A DNA stretch of 64,000 bases from Lineus longissimus (GCF_910592395.1 NC_088316.1:12588001-12652000), one strand, 5' to 3'; positions 12,301 to 24,162 are shown, counted from the first letter of the stretch. Made by a program: numbers and translations. The notes: a model not told the origin generated them from the sequence alone.

Positions 12301-13422
12301 CACGGTCTGGGCGACCTGTGTCGACTTCGAGGACGAACAGGATTACTTAGATCTGAAGGGAAACCGGCAAACGGGTAAGTCACCGTCTAGGTTATCCACT
12401 AAATAACCTAAACGGCCTTGGCCTCTATAGAACCGTAATGCCATAATTCGTTTCAATTATATGCGCCTTTTTAAATTTCTTCTTCCAGCCCACCTGAAGG
12501 CGAGGCTCGAGAAGGTCTCGGAAATGTTTGGGCCTCGCTGGGGCGACGAAGAGGGCTTAAGGTTGCTAGCTTTACAGGAAAAGGCGGACAAAGCAAGGGT
12601 GGCCATCGTCATCGTCTCGGAAGACCTTCTGGGGAGCTCTTCTTTGTTTGAACAGGTACGAAACCCGATTGCAAAATTCAAATGATCCTCTGTTCCCGTT
12701 AGAATGCCGATATTTTCCCCCGCTTATTCTGCGTCGACTCTCTGTGGGGATACTGTACCTTGCATGAATCAACCTTCGGGTTCCAGTTGATGGGGTTGGG
12801 TTGATGGACTATACACTCTTTAAAATATAGGTTTTTGTGATTAAGAAAACGTTTAAAGGCTATTCGGCCAACATAACTATGCACCCCGTAGAGGACTTTT
12901 GGTAGAATGAAAATCCTCAAATGGTTTTTGAGATTATGAAAAACCTCCAAAGATTTTTTAACTTCGCTTTTCAACACCTCTACCGGGTGCATATTTGTGT
13001 AGGCCGAATAACCAGCATAGATTTTTCAAAAGCTAAAAAATACTTTATTTGTAAGATTGATGTGTCTCCGTTCGGTCTGGGAGGAAACTAGCCATCAATC
13101 CCACCCATGTGTCTGGAGTAATCTTCCTTGCACTGGCATTGGCATTAGTCTGAAAAAAAGCAAGGAGAAATGAACAGTTTGTTACTAAGAAGTCCGCGAA
13201 TATCTTGAATATTGTGTTTATAACGACCTCATGCTCTTCTTTCAACAGGTGGTCTATTGCCACGATATGGAATACGTCATCCCGATTCGCTTCGATGAAT
13301 GTTTCATCTCGCGAGAACTTCACGAGATGATCAAGCCATTCCGGATGGAGGATGCTCGTGGGGTGACGGGATGCAAGGATGTGATCATCAGCCGAGTCAA
13401 GAGGATGATGGCAAAGAAATAA
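9323..13422 (+). CDS. DED-TIR-TIR cytoplasmic signalling protein (9 exons)
   Basis: Exons: 9323-9495, 9940-10070, 10348-10499, 10704-10829, 11049-11166, 11504-11631, 12194-12374, 12489-12655, 13249-13422. All introns are GT-AG and the phases join into 1350 nt (449 aa plus TAA). The start ATG sits in ACCACCATGG, with an in-frame TAG at 9296; a possible 5' UTR acceptor (ACCAG) lies just before it. Residues about 19-91 fit a death effector domain: ELDSCKKYI in helix 2 and EMFATLRMNIYRV..EDFE at helices 5-6, where FADD has its RxDL region. Residues about 119-231 are a TIR domain (YNVLISY, then VAIVTPRYG, then IIPVKF). Residues about 287-449 are a second, longer TIR-like unit (NFVAVIAH, then VAIVIVSEDLL, then YVIPIRF). 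Neither a signal peptide nor a membrane segment is visible. The family suggests an adaptor acting by DED and TIR assembly. Q194 and Q392 occupy the place of the SARM1 catalytic Glu, so NADase activity is doubtful (inference). Confidence 0.88.
9708..9808. repeat. inverted repeat arm in intron 1
   Basis: Partner of 9007-9090 in opposite orientation. It probably represents two insertions of one short repeat family, or the ends of a fold-back unit around exon 1. Confidence 0.6.
11748..11992. mobile_element. CACTCTTA fold-back MITE, in intron 6
   Basis: 245 bp with inverted ends CACTCTTAGA / TCTAAAAGTG and a TA duplication at 11746-11747 and 11993-11994. The inside is a chain of short palindromes built from AAAACC and GGTTTT. 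It lies within intron 6 of the DED-TIR gene. Other copies are at 12814, 18402, 27409, 40798, 44335, 54596 and 62123. Confidence 0.8.
12814..13059. mobile_element. CACTCTTA fold-back MITE, in intron 8
   Basis: A diverged 246-bp copy of the same family. TA at 12812-12813 on the left; the right target site has decayed. It lies in intron 8 of the DED-TIR gene. Confidence 0.7.
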
Positions 13423-13479
13423 GCGGAGACTGAAGAATGAGAGCGGGTTTCGATAGATGACACTGGTGCAATAGGACAC

Positions 13480-13485
13480 AATAAA
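13480..13485 (+). terminator. poly(A) signal AATAAA of the DED-TIR gene
   Basis: A canonical AATAAA 58 nt after the TAA stop of the DED-TIR gene. It is the first such hexamer downstream. Confidence 0.65.
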
Positions 13486-13535
13486 CATGATAAATATGAT
13501 AAGGATGGACCATAGGCTAGACCTAGACGGACATT

Positions 13536-14777
13536 GTAACTACAAAAAAACCATAGAATAGCGACTGCCTAGCGTATCGATACGCCGTATCCTGCCTCCA
13601 GCATTGCCCTAGCGTCCCTAGATGCCCGCAGCCAACCTCCGGCGACAACCGAGCGACTCGAGACGCCCACATCCCGCCAGCTTCAGTAACTCTATGGCAT
13701 CTCGAGACAGTCGCCTCCCGTGACATCATAGTGTCGCTAGAGGCGCCCCGATGCACGTCTCAGTGACTCCCTCGTGCCTCGAGAGGCCTGTGTCTCAGCC
13801 CCAAGTATTTCCGGACTACGAAAGCCCAGAAGGCTCATTCCAAATTCCAAATTCCAAATGCGAAATTCCAAATTCGACATACCACATGACATGAGCCTGG
13901 TACCGCCGGCCACCGTCTGAGGCGGTGTGGTATGAACGGACGGAGGCGCGGTTACACCGACCGTCTATAAATAGATAATGACGTCACACCACTGGGAAGA
14001 CTGATGATAGATGCTTTTTTCGCTTTTATAACGCAGTTCTTCATGAATGATTAAATGATTGTTTTTCACAAAGTCCAATTAAAATGAACTGATGACAAAA
14101 TGGATGAACAGCTGACGTTTGTTTAGCGCCGTCCTTTAATAATGGAGAGTTGGTCATAATGATACGTAAAAATCATTATCTCTAAAATTATTCTATGAAA
14201 AATACTTTGGTAAATATAAGTACACTTAAATAAGAAAATTATTAACAAGCAATACCCATGCACTCATCTCCATATAATACGATTTTGATATAAGCTATAA
14301 GGACAGTTAGAAATTAACGAATTTTAGGGGGGCAGAGACACGCTAGATTGGGTGTAACCTGGCCTCCGTCCGTTCATACCACAGCGCCTCAGTCGGTAAC
14401 CAGGGGTACCAGGCTGAGGTCACGTGATTATGTCGAATTTGGAATTTGGAATTTGGAATTTGGCATTTCGAATTTGGAATGAGTGTTTATCCAGCCCAGG
14501 CATCAGATAGATAGGTAATTAGCACTGATAAGATGTGTAAAATTACATTTCATCTAAATTAAGATTTGTTTTTTACATTGAGGGGATGCACATTGGCTAT
14601 CTGATGAGAGTAAGACTGAATTTGAAATTTAGAATTTGGAATTTCGCATTTGGAATTTGGAATTTCGCATTTGGAATTTTGAATTTGGAATGAGCCTTCT
14701 GGGCTTTCGTACCGGACGTCTCCAAGCGACTTCAGCCTGTGTCCAGCGACTCTAGGTTTTTGTGAGTCGTCTGTAAC
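13536..14777. mobile_element. 1.2-kb composite fold-back element
   Basis: Several pairs of arms face each other. 13811-13845 pairs with 14680-14714 (GAAAGCCCAGAAGGCTC with its inverse). 13833-13960 pairs with 14350-14483; these arms contain short AAATTCC/GGAATTT arrays and a GTATGAACGGACGGAGGC block. The outer parts (13536-13572 and 14738-14777) share the GCGACT-AAAAACC motif in inverse order. A third GGAATTT array lies at 14619-14692. There is no transposase. It is a non-autonomous fold-back element, possibly with one element nested in another. Confidence 0.75.
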
Positions 14778-16948
14778 CCGTCTCTGATGACGGCTATGCA
14801 AGGATGTGTGAAGACGAGCAGAAAGACCAATTTGAGTCATACCAAAAAGTATTGAAAATGTTAATGCCGGTAGCCAGGCATTTTATCTGTTGTTACCTCG
14901 AATATGTTCCTCCAGAGCGAAAGTGTCCGCTAACCAACCTGGTAGAAGTTTTTGTATTGTCGCTTAGGAGCCCTAGCTACTACCTTATGGACGGACCACT
15001 TTCCATAAATATCTATTCGTGTCCTTGTATAGTCAGTCGGTTTTAAAATGTCGTTGCCATGGACTCGTGGGACTGTTTCACCTGATATCCTTTGCGGATC
15101 GATATAGGACCTGGAATCCAGGTCTTCTTAATTTAGCGTTATTGCACAAGCACACACGTGTCTTGCACTCAGGCAGTGGTTGTTTCTGGTCGTGGACCAG
15201 GATGCTCTTCAACCTCTTTCTGTACAATCAATTTTCATTTAATGCTTGATAATTTGTAATATAATTTGAGCTTGGTAGATCGATCTTCTACGTTCTCGCT
15301 GGGGTTCATCTTGACCCACAATGAATTGACATTGCTCAGCTTCCAGACAATTAACGGTGGAGGTTACAGAGGCATTACCGCTGGAAGTTCAGTATGACTG
15401 GAGTTGTGCTTTGTTGTAAACATGGGAGCATGAGCAATGCTTCGGAACAGGTCCTGCGTACTTCTCACTTTAGGGAATCATTTCTAATCATATTATTTCT
15501 AAACTCATACATGTACTTTAGAACTATGTTATATACATTGAAATAGTGGTAATTTATTTTGAATTCAATAAATACTCAATATGTACTACATGTACTTTGT
15601 TGTTTCATTCTACTTGATCGCCTAACATAACGCACAATACTTCAGATCCGTCGTAAAAAAGCACGAATGGGCTTAAAACACAGAAAAATGGCTCAAAATC
15701 AATTGACCGAAAACCAGTTAAAATCCAGACACTTGTTTCTACTTCCACGAGGACCAAATTATCAGTCGACACTCCCACTGAGACCCTTCATGTCTTAAAT
15801 GGTCTGGCACGCTCCCAAATCAAATTTTAGCCAAGGGGTCAATGGGTCAGTAATTGTACCCCATCATTTTGTCTCATTAGCCACGGGTTATTTTAGTGTC
15901 TCCATTTACTGAGGGATGAGCAATTCGGTCAAGCCTGGCTGCGGACCCGAACCCAAACAGTTTGTTAAGGGGTTTGAGGTATGCAAACCAACGCCAATTT
16001 GGGGTATGTAAACCAAGAGTTGACCAAATCGTGTCGTGTTTCGCACATGAACTCTTAGTCCGGGAGCTCTGATATTTGTGGCCGACTCGTATTAAATATT
16101 CTTAGAGGAAATTCTCATAAGAAATATTCAAAGGATTGGCAAGAAATCTTGTTTATTCTTGGATTGGAATTTAACAACATTGCTGCTTTAGAGTTTAATG
16201 ATTGAACACCACATTCGAAAGTTGATGGCAAGAATTACCAATCTCTAGAAGAAAACATCATGACTGGATCATCGATGCATTGACATTGACGTTAGTTGGC
16301 GTTATCTGAGCTATAACTAAAGTAAATATGTGAATATCCGTTATCATATATCCGTTATTTTGTTCTATCGAAGTCTCAAGAGCCCTAAAACCATAAACCC
16401 GATCTAAAATTGGGTTTTATCGGCGGAGGTTGTCACCAGTGTGAATGAATTGACGTTATGAGTTTCATCGGAGTAGTGGGCTGTTCTAACATGTCTGAGA
16501 CAAACTGAGGATTTCAGCCCGATAATCCATATATTGATACGGCAGATACTTGTACACCCCAGGTCGATCTGATACTGCAAGCAGTGTTGGCGTTATCAAA
16601 GCATCAGATTATGAGCCCCCCAAGTCATAAACACTGGTCGATTCAGCTATATCTATGCCTTGATATTAAATACAACATTTCACCATCAACAAGCTCTATA
16701 TTTATTGACTCTGAGTGATCAAACCCATTACTCTAATACAACAGTGAGAACATGCTCACCTGAAATTAATGGACAATTTGCTGATTTGTCCTCTGTGTAT
16801 AGCTGTATAGCTCGGCTATTGGACCCGAGTGGCTTGGCGCACGGACTGTGGTGCAGGACAGATCGCCATCGATACGACCTGTCATCAGCTGTTCCATTGA
16901 AAGTTCACTTTGAGATACTTAGACTTCGGAGAAGCTGACGGATAGTCC
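14778..16948. other. non-coding, nothing recognised
   Basis: Only short ORFs without family resemblance. The last 300 nt could be the leader of the candidate exon at 16949. Confidence 0.35.
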
Positions 16949-16991
16949 ATGATGGCTGGAGCGAAGTATTCAGGATTATATCACGACCAAG
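16949..16991 (+). CDS. candidate first coding exon A (14 codons, phase 1)
   Basis: ATGATGGCTGG opens a short reading frame (MMAGAKYSGLYHDQ) ending at a consensus donor CAAG|GTAGGT. No downstream partner exon was found in the window. It shares strand, N-terminal position and phase 1 with the candidates at 21473 and 32472, so it may be an alternative first exon of one gene. This is inference from splice signals only; no protein family is recognised. Confidence 0.3.
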
Positions 16992-17832
16992 GTAGGTTTG
17001 TTTATGTTTTGTTTTATGCTATATCGATATCAACACTGTATAGTCGTCCATGTTGATGGTCGTCCATGCTGACGAGCAGATACCATTAGTTCCGAATTCG
17101 AAAGTCCATATGCTGGTTTCTCCGCGCAAACTTACCTGCTTACGAATAAGGACGACAAAATAAGGTGAATTGACAAGTCCTTGATTCCGAGTAAAAGTCA
17201 TTTTAGTGTCGCATGCAGGGCTGCTGCAGTAAATGCAGGACACGATGACACTCTAGGGATGTTCGTCGAGGATGGGGAAAACTCCCTATCACTGGCTTCC
17301 AGGTCGAATTATAGTTAAGTTTAGTGCGATGATCCCAGGATTACTATATACATGTACGCTCAATTCGTACTTAGTTTATCTGGAATGACGTTGTCTTACA
17401 TCCTATCGAAGGCTGTTAAGATCTTTCTTTGCGTGTTTTTACTTTCGATTTCAAATGTTGCTATCCTTGTCATCAACACTTGTATTCGAATGGTGACTGA
17501 TTTAGTATCGGGGTTTCATGGGTGACATTATGCATGAATGACTGTGTCAGTCCTGTATTTCTGCCACATATAGGGTCAGTTTGTCTCTTAATTGTTCTCT
17601 ATTAAATCTCGCGTGTGATGCAATACATGTAGTCATGCATTTCATATAGTCATTCCATATTTGATATATCCTAAAAAACGAAAAGAGATGTTACGATGCC
17701 TCATTATTTCAAAACTCTCAAATGTTGATGATGTTGGGTCTTAAACCTATGCAAATGACTGTACATCCTTTGAATTGGCTATAGCTGCCATTTTAACCAT
17801 GACTGATACAGACAGTATTATCGCGACGTTAA
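16992..17832. other. non-coding, nothing recognised
   Basis: No gene or repeat family is recognised. If exon A is real this is intronic. Confidence 0.3.
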
Positions 17833-18123
17833 AGGGGGAACTAGGGCGTGGGGTTTACCTGGCCAGGAGGATAATACTCCTGTTTGACACCATGTCGCCA
17901 CTTGCATAGTATCACACTATGCTGATCTCTGTTAATGATTTTCGCCGGTGTTTCGAGGCAGTTTTGGACGTGGCTTGCGAATTTCAGGCAGGCCTAAGGC
18001 TACACCTCGTCATAGTGCATTGTTTATTGCAGCTCAATGATTTTCAATTATCCTGTTTGGAGAAGTTGCCGTCCTGCTGAAAGGCGTTTTTTTTATGGAA
18101 TAACAACATATCTTATTGACCCT
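17833..18123. mobile_element. TTAA-flanked MITE, copy 1
   Basis: 291 bp between TTAA sites (17829-17832 and 18124-18127). The left end AGGGGGAACTAGGGCGTGGGG is a worn version of the terminus of the copy at 34881-35190, in opposite orientation. TTAA targets are typical of piggyBac-type elements; family membership is inferred. Confidence 0.65.
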
Positions 18124-18401
18124 TTAATAAAACATCCATCTCTATAAAACCTACTGTTTCAGTCTGTTCCGGGTATGTCAGCTGTTTCAATAGTTGTTCC
18201 CTCTGCTATGCATTTCATACAGTATAGTTCAATGCTCATTATTGTCATATATCATCATAATGTAGGTGTGTTGCCAGGTGATCGCAGCAGTGATTGATTT
18301 TCCGTTTTTTTATTTCAGCTACGATTTTTATGGTAAATTAGATCTAAATGAACAACTACAGTGTAACAGTTGTACGTGCAAATCTGATGCATGTCCCTGC
18401 A

Positions 18402-18490
18402 ATACTCTTAAAATAAAGGTTATTGACCCTATTAGGTTTTTTCAGCCAACAAAATTATGCACGAAGAGGTTTTTTCTCGAGAATTGACAA
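18402..18490. mobile_element. CACTCTTA MITE fragment
   Basis: The left portion only (ACTCTTAAAATAAAGG, then TTTTTTCAGCCAAC) of the fold-back family described at 11748. Confidence 0.5.
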
Positions 18491-20925
18491 ACCCTAAGGC
18501 CGAAGTTGTATCGGATTCACGTTGTCACTTGCCAGGTTTTACTTGTCACGAGTCAACTGACTCGGGCTTGAAAACTCGACGTGAGGGTGAACAGTATACA
18601 CCGTGAATCGTATGTATAGCTCGCTTTTGGGAATGACTTGTTCGTTCTTCATGTCACGCATGAAAAGTGAAGAGTGACATGTTACGTGTACATTTGAAGA
18701 CGTGAACTCTATGTAATCGCCGCCTAAGAGGTTTTCAGAGATTGTCGCTAACTGTCGAACCATTGAAACGACGTTCGGGTTGGCGTTTCGGGAACCTTGC
18801 GAAAACTCCCTAAGAGCCAGCTGCTCGTGCGCAACCTAGCTTTCTGCTCGTTCCCCAGTGCATTTCCAGTCAATATGTATACAGCAGTAGAATGGTCTTA
18901 AGTTTTATTCAAATATGGATGATCAACACAAGTTGAAGTATTGTTAAGACGCTGCAGGGGTTACAGATTCGTTCTATAAATAGAGTGGCCTGGTCGATAC
19001 GTCTGCTTCAATCAATATGTCCCTTGGTGCGACATGTTGATGATGATATCAATTTCCATCGCCCAACACGACATCTTGAAATAACCTTTATCATGTATAG
19101 CAGGGTTTGCCTTGTTAGGCGCATGGTTTTAACAATAGGGAGGTTTTGCAGCTATCTGTGAACCACGACCGCCTCGATACAGTCAACTCCATCAGCCCAC
19201 CACTAGGTTTACTCTGATAATCCTCACTGCAAGGCTTTTCAGTTCTTCCTGTCTCCGCAAGATGGACCAGTGATAGACATTGTCTGGTTCCACCCAGTGT
19301 ATTAAAAATAGGCTTCGATCCGCTAGCGAGAAGGGCTTGGCAAAAAGGTCTAGGTTCAACCCGCCGACTAAGTGTGTTTTCAGGATCTCAGACGAACAGA
19401 AGAGACGAGCTCACGGTTGTTTTTGTGTTGATGGTTCGGGTCGAAAGAAAACAAGAATATGGTACTAATATCACTTTTATGGAGACATAAAAGTCCATGT
19501 TATCGCCATTACAGTGGCAGAAAGATTAATCTTGAATACGCGATTTCTCAAAATATCACTTGATGTCTATAGGTCGTTACATTATATGACATCTCACATA
19601 CAAGATAACACGCTGGCCATTGACTTTATGTCAAATTCGCCCGGCAGGGTAATTTGACGTGTAACTGTGATGATCTCATGTGGAAATCAATTGATTCAAA
19701 AAAGTACTGCCCGTGGTCCGTACAGTGGTGCCCGTGGTCCGTATATAGTGCTGCAGGTTTGGCGCAAAACAAGCGACTCGTATGAAGTTAGGCGGCCTTG
19801 TGGAAACGAACAACCTATCTTTTTACTTCGGCCATACATTTTACAAGTTTTTACCCGGTTTGAAAATCGAAAAAAAAATCCTCCTGACCTCGAAGTTTTT
19901 TTAACACATTACATGTGCAACTGACAGCTACTTCCGTTTCTAGGTCATCCTTTCTGTCCTGAAGAGCCCTTGAATTTCCAAATAATGTATGTTTAGCACA
20001 AAGTGGGACCTGTTACAACCTAATTTGATACCGCTTTTGAAATATCAAGTGGGAATTAGGCGGTGTCAATAAACCGGTGACCAGCTCCTCCTGTTAAGCG
20101 TTGGGGGATATTGTATGGATAGCTAAAAGTATCTGACCCGACTGTCATTCATAAAAATGAATGGAAGTTAGGCCTATATATCGCCAACTGATTATAATTC
20201 GTCATGCTGTAGTCAACATAATGTTTACTAATATGTCCTGTTCGGATCTATAACAGCTTTCTGTCTTCCAAAGACATTCTACGTTTTTTCCTCCTTATAA
20301 TACAGTTGCATTCGAGCATACATTGCCCAGTGTAAGTAAAGTACATGTAACTAACATCAAGACTTGTTACAGCTTATAGCAAGAGTGGTACCTTTATCCA
20401 AAGTTAGTCGACACAAGTGTCTTCTTTACGATTGTGAACGAGCACAAAATGAAGAAATATTTCATCGGTCTGACACGAAACATTCGGTTATAACGTTATT
20501 CATTAAACGAAGTTTTGTTAGCAGTAAATGAATAACAGCCAAAAGGGAATGTAATGCGGAGCCCGGTCATTTCGTATTTTGTTAAAAAACAAACATGTTA
20601 ATAACAAAAATCAACAAAATTAGACTTGCGGTGACCCCGAACCTCGAAATATATGTTCTGATATATAAAAATAACACATTGATTGCATGTTCTTAATGGG
20701 GGAAAGGAAAAGGCTATTTATAATAAAATTGGTTCGGTATAGAAATACTACTGCAACGTTGTACCGTATCAATAAACGAAGTAAAAAGATCCCAACACAA
20801 TCAACAATCTGTAACAGCAACTATGCAATCGCTGCAAAAACTTACTGAAATTACCTCTATCGTCTGCTATGGTGGAAATGGTTGCCAGGGCAACGCATAT
20901 GAGGAAAATGGCAGGCTTGCTGGGG
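18491..20925. other. non-coding, nothing recognised
   Basis: Stops are frequent in all frames and no family match was seen. One 16-bp doublet (GTGCCCGTGGTCCGTA) lies near 19706-19744. Confidence 0.35.
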
Positions 20926-21472
20926 TTTGAACGTGCGCGGTAGATCTGTAGCGGACCTTGCCCTCTCTATACGGACGTGCTCCTTGATGCAACAACACTG
21001 CACGATCGAGACCGTGCGGCGCATTTTTATGCGGACTCTGCTCGTGACTGGTGAGGCTCTCGCGCAGTCAGTTGACGGATCGCCCTAGTTAATTAGCTCC
21101 ACGCTGTTGCATTCGTTGCGCTCGCTGCATCAATCAACACACTCGGTTACCGACAGTCAGATGAACTCCGTGTGACTTCGAACCAAGTGTGATCAGAAGT
21201 CTTCTGGTGTGATTCAAATTCAGCGTTATCTAGGATCTTTATCTCACGTGTGTTCAGAACCAAGGTATCTAGGATTGTTATCTCACGTGTGTTCAGAACC
21301 ACGTTATCTAGGATCATTATCATTTGTTATCTAGGAGCATTCTCTCCGCGTGCTCAGGAACCCTGCGTTATCTAGGATTTTCTTCGCGTGTGGTTCTCGG
21401 CCCTGCAGCAAAATCGCTCACGAACGCGCTGACCTGTTTGTTGAGGTTTGGAAACCTGGGGTGGATAGAACC
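20926..21472 (+). promoter_or_regulatory. CpG-rich region with 40-bp repeats and E boxes
   Basis: This stretch is visibly richer in CG than its neighbours and leads into the candidate exon at 21473. It contains five spaced copies of GTTATCTAGGATNNTTATCTC (starts 21224, 21264, 21303, 21326, 21366). Two copies carry CACGTG (21245-21250 and 21284-21289), the palindromic E box. It is probably promoter or 5' UTR of a gene; no TATA box is evident. Confidence 0.45.
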
Positions 21473-21572
21473 ATGTCGACCGGTTCGGGACATAGCGATT
21501 GCAAGTACAGCCCGGTGGACCCGGACACGATCAAAGAGGCTGAGCAGCCGAAGGTCAAGGAGGCAAGTGGAG
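21473..21572 (+). CDS. candidate first coding exon B (33 codons, phase 1)
   Basis: An ATG in GAACCATGTCG opens 33 codons (starting MSTGSGHSDCKYSPVD), GC-rich unlike the flanks, and runs to a donor GGAG|GTAGGT in phase 1. The peptide is hydrophilic and charged (DPDTIKEAEQPKVKEA), as in cytoplasmic N-termini. The CpG-rich leader supports a real promoter-proximal exon. The continuation is not in view; no family is recognised. Of the three phase-1 candidates this is the most convincing. Confidence 0.5.
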
Positions 21573-23124
21573 GTAGGTGCTGTTATCACTTTTGGTCGTC
21601 CACTGCGTTAGCAGGTAGCAAAAGTTAACACTGCCTCTAAAGAAGATACTCCATGCCCCAAGCTTCTTCTTTAGAGTTCTTTCTTCACTTGAAGGTGTTA
21701 GTCGACAGGGAGTATTTCACTTGGCGCCAATGGGGTTTATTTTGGCCCATTGGATATTGTCAATTCGCATTATCGAATCAAAACTGCCTTTTCTCTGCCT
21801 TAGTTATACGTGTACATCATACGGGCTGTGCTCAGTTGAATTCTATAGGGCTTCAGCGTGGAAAACACCAAAATGCAAATGTCAAATGTCCCATTGCTTG
21901 TAAATGTATATTGCCCTATACGTAATAGGAAGTGTCAATGATAAAGTACCTATGGGTAAAGGGACTGATTCTTTCATAACTTATACATGCAGGTACGCCA
22001 ATGTATTGCCTTATCATGGAAAATTTTGGGTACATGTCTGGTTGATAGTCCTACCATTTGCATACAAATGTGCATTTATATAGAACGAAGAGAATACTGA
22101 AACATTATAACTTGAACATGTGAATTTTATTAGTACATTACCATATGCGAGTTTATGTCTTTTCATGTTTGGTAACATCTGCCTAATTTGTGGTTGCGAA
22201 TATGCCATCATGTAGGCCCCTGATACAAAATAGTTTGGCATCCTCTTGCAAACAGGCTCTATAACATGACTCCCCCTTACGCAGTGTTTCCTGAGGGAGT
22301 AAGTATGTATCGAGTGAAGTGGCATGATATTGTCAAGATGATAGTCTGCTGGCTATGACAGGCCTTTGACTTGGCACTTACTTTGGCACTCTCTGAAGGT
22401 ATCAAAGTACTGCTAAAACAGCGCAGATTTAACCAAGTTTTTTTGCTGGATTAGTTGAAATACTAAGTGAGCCACCAACACGTGTAACCTCAAGTGACAT
22501 TGACAAGGAGCAAACACTTTGTCGAAGTTTTTTCACGCATGCTGATATCGAAATATAGCATTTATGTAGTGCGCAGTTTATTGAAAATTCAATGTATACT
22601 CGCCTGAGGAGTAAATCGATTTTATCGATAATATGTTTTTTCCTTATATCTCAAATACATTTACTTGTACAAAGAGGTCACTCACCGATTCATCAAAATA
22701 ATGCCAGTTTGGGTACGTCAGTTCTTCTGATGTATCACGCTTCGAAAAGGACCCCCTCCCAAAAACAAAAAAACAATACAAAATTAGCAGCAAGAAAGTT
22801 TGAAACAATAAACAAATTGAAATAAAACACTCAAATTGTGAATTGAAATAAGAAATCATTGCCAGATTAACGGATTTAATGTTGGGCATGCATTATCATA
22901 TTTGCACGCGGACCCAGTAATTCGAAGCTTGCCAAGGCAACCTGGCTCCGCCGGTGACAATGTGCCATGATAAGCCTCCCTGACTTGATCAAAAATTTAT
23001 AAGCGTCCCTGGGAAATGGTCAGAATAGATAAACAATGCACGACGTTAGAATAATTGGAAGGATTTTCTGACAGAAGTACACGGATGACAAATGTACATT
23101 GTGAGCTCAGGGAACCATTTTGCC
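21573..23124. other. non-coding, nothing recognised
   Basis: No coding exon or repeat family is recognised; probably intron or intergenic. Confidence 0.35.
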
Positions 23125-23215
23125 TCAAGAATTCAGGCCTAGGCCAATACACAGTCTATTGTCTTTAAACAAAGCCCGCTCGCACCTAGGCCTAAATCCC
23201 CATTGTTCTGCTGTC
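23125..23215. repeat. GGCCTAGG repeat, copy 1
   Basis: About 90 bp with facing AATTCAGGCCTAGG and CACCTAGGCCTAAAT. It matches two tandem copies near 62830 and 62995. The shared small ORF is not a gene. Confidence 0.65.
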
Positions 23216-23382
23216 ACATCAAAGGGTTATCGAAAAATTCTTGATGACATCAACCCCCACGGAACAGCTTCCGTGGGCTTTCAACCGGCAAGGGCAAATA
23301 CATGTACATGTAAATGTAATGACCGCTATATGCACATCCGCCCATTTTAAAAGTTATCATTAGTTGAGCGTTTGTATGGTTT

Positions 23383-24162
23383 CAACGACTTCCAAGTAGC
23401 TCATTTGGTGATCGAAAACGAAACTACAACTAACTGTTGGAATAACCATTTGCTGGCGGACATGACAACATTTCCCAACGGACGTTCGCCCCAGTTAGAT
23501 GGAACTCTTGGAGGGCATTTATCTTCCTCATTTGTTAAGTTGCTTTACAGTATAAACATAATATTTAGGTTAAACAATTTACTGTTATGAATATGAATCT
23601 ATGTATAGATGTATGCAATGTTTATATGAATAAATGCATATTCATATCATACATTTCGTGTGGATACATGCAGGAAACCGTCATAATAGCTAGCGGGTGT
23701 TTTTATTGACTGAGAGAGTATCGCCTTGTAATCTAGGTATTCCCAGGTATCGGAGTATCGCGCGACAATGTTATGACATTTGAGCAGTAGTCTGGATAGA
23801 TTTTTTAAACTTTTGCAGTGACATCACTGGTTGTTTTGGTGTTCTTAAAGGAAGAAAATGATATTAGAAGGAGAAGCACCGAAATTCGCAGTCAAATTTA
23901 GTAATCAGAACGGTTCCAAACCTTCTAACATTTATTGCAACGATACATTTTCGAGTAAAATGCTGTTGAACACCAGCGCCAAGAATTTCGATTGTTCTAT
24001 GGGAGATATGAGGTTGAAAGATGCTGACAACAGTCAGATATGAGTAGAGAATAAAGAAAAATCTGGTGTCGGATGTCTCTTCGTGTCCGCCAGCTAATGC
24101 TTATTCCAACAGTTAGTTGTAGTTTCGTTTTCGATCACCAAATGAGCTACTCGGAAGTCGTT
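23383..24162. mobile_element. fold-back element with 80-bp arms
   Basis: Arm 23383-23463 is the inverse of 24082-24162 with only about three differences by eye; shared text includes GATCGAAAACGAAACTAC. The 618 bp between the arms has no credible gene. It looks like a non-autonomous transposon or a recent inverted duplication. Confidence 0.7.
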
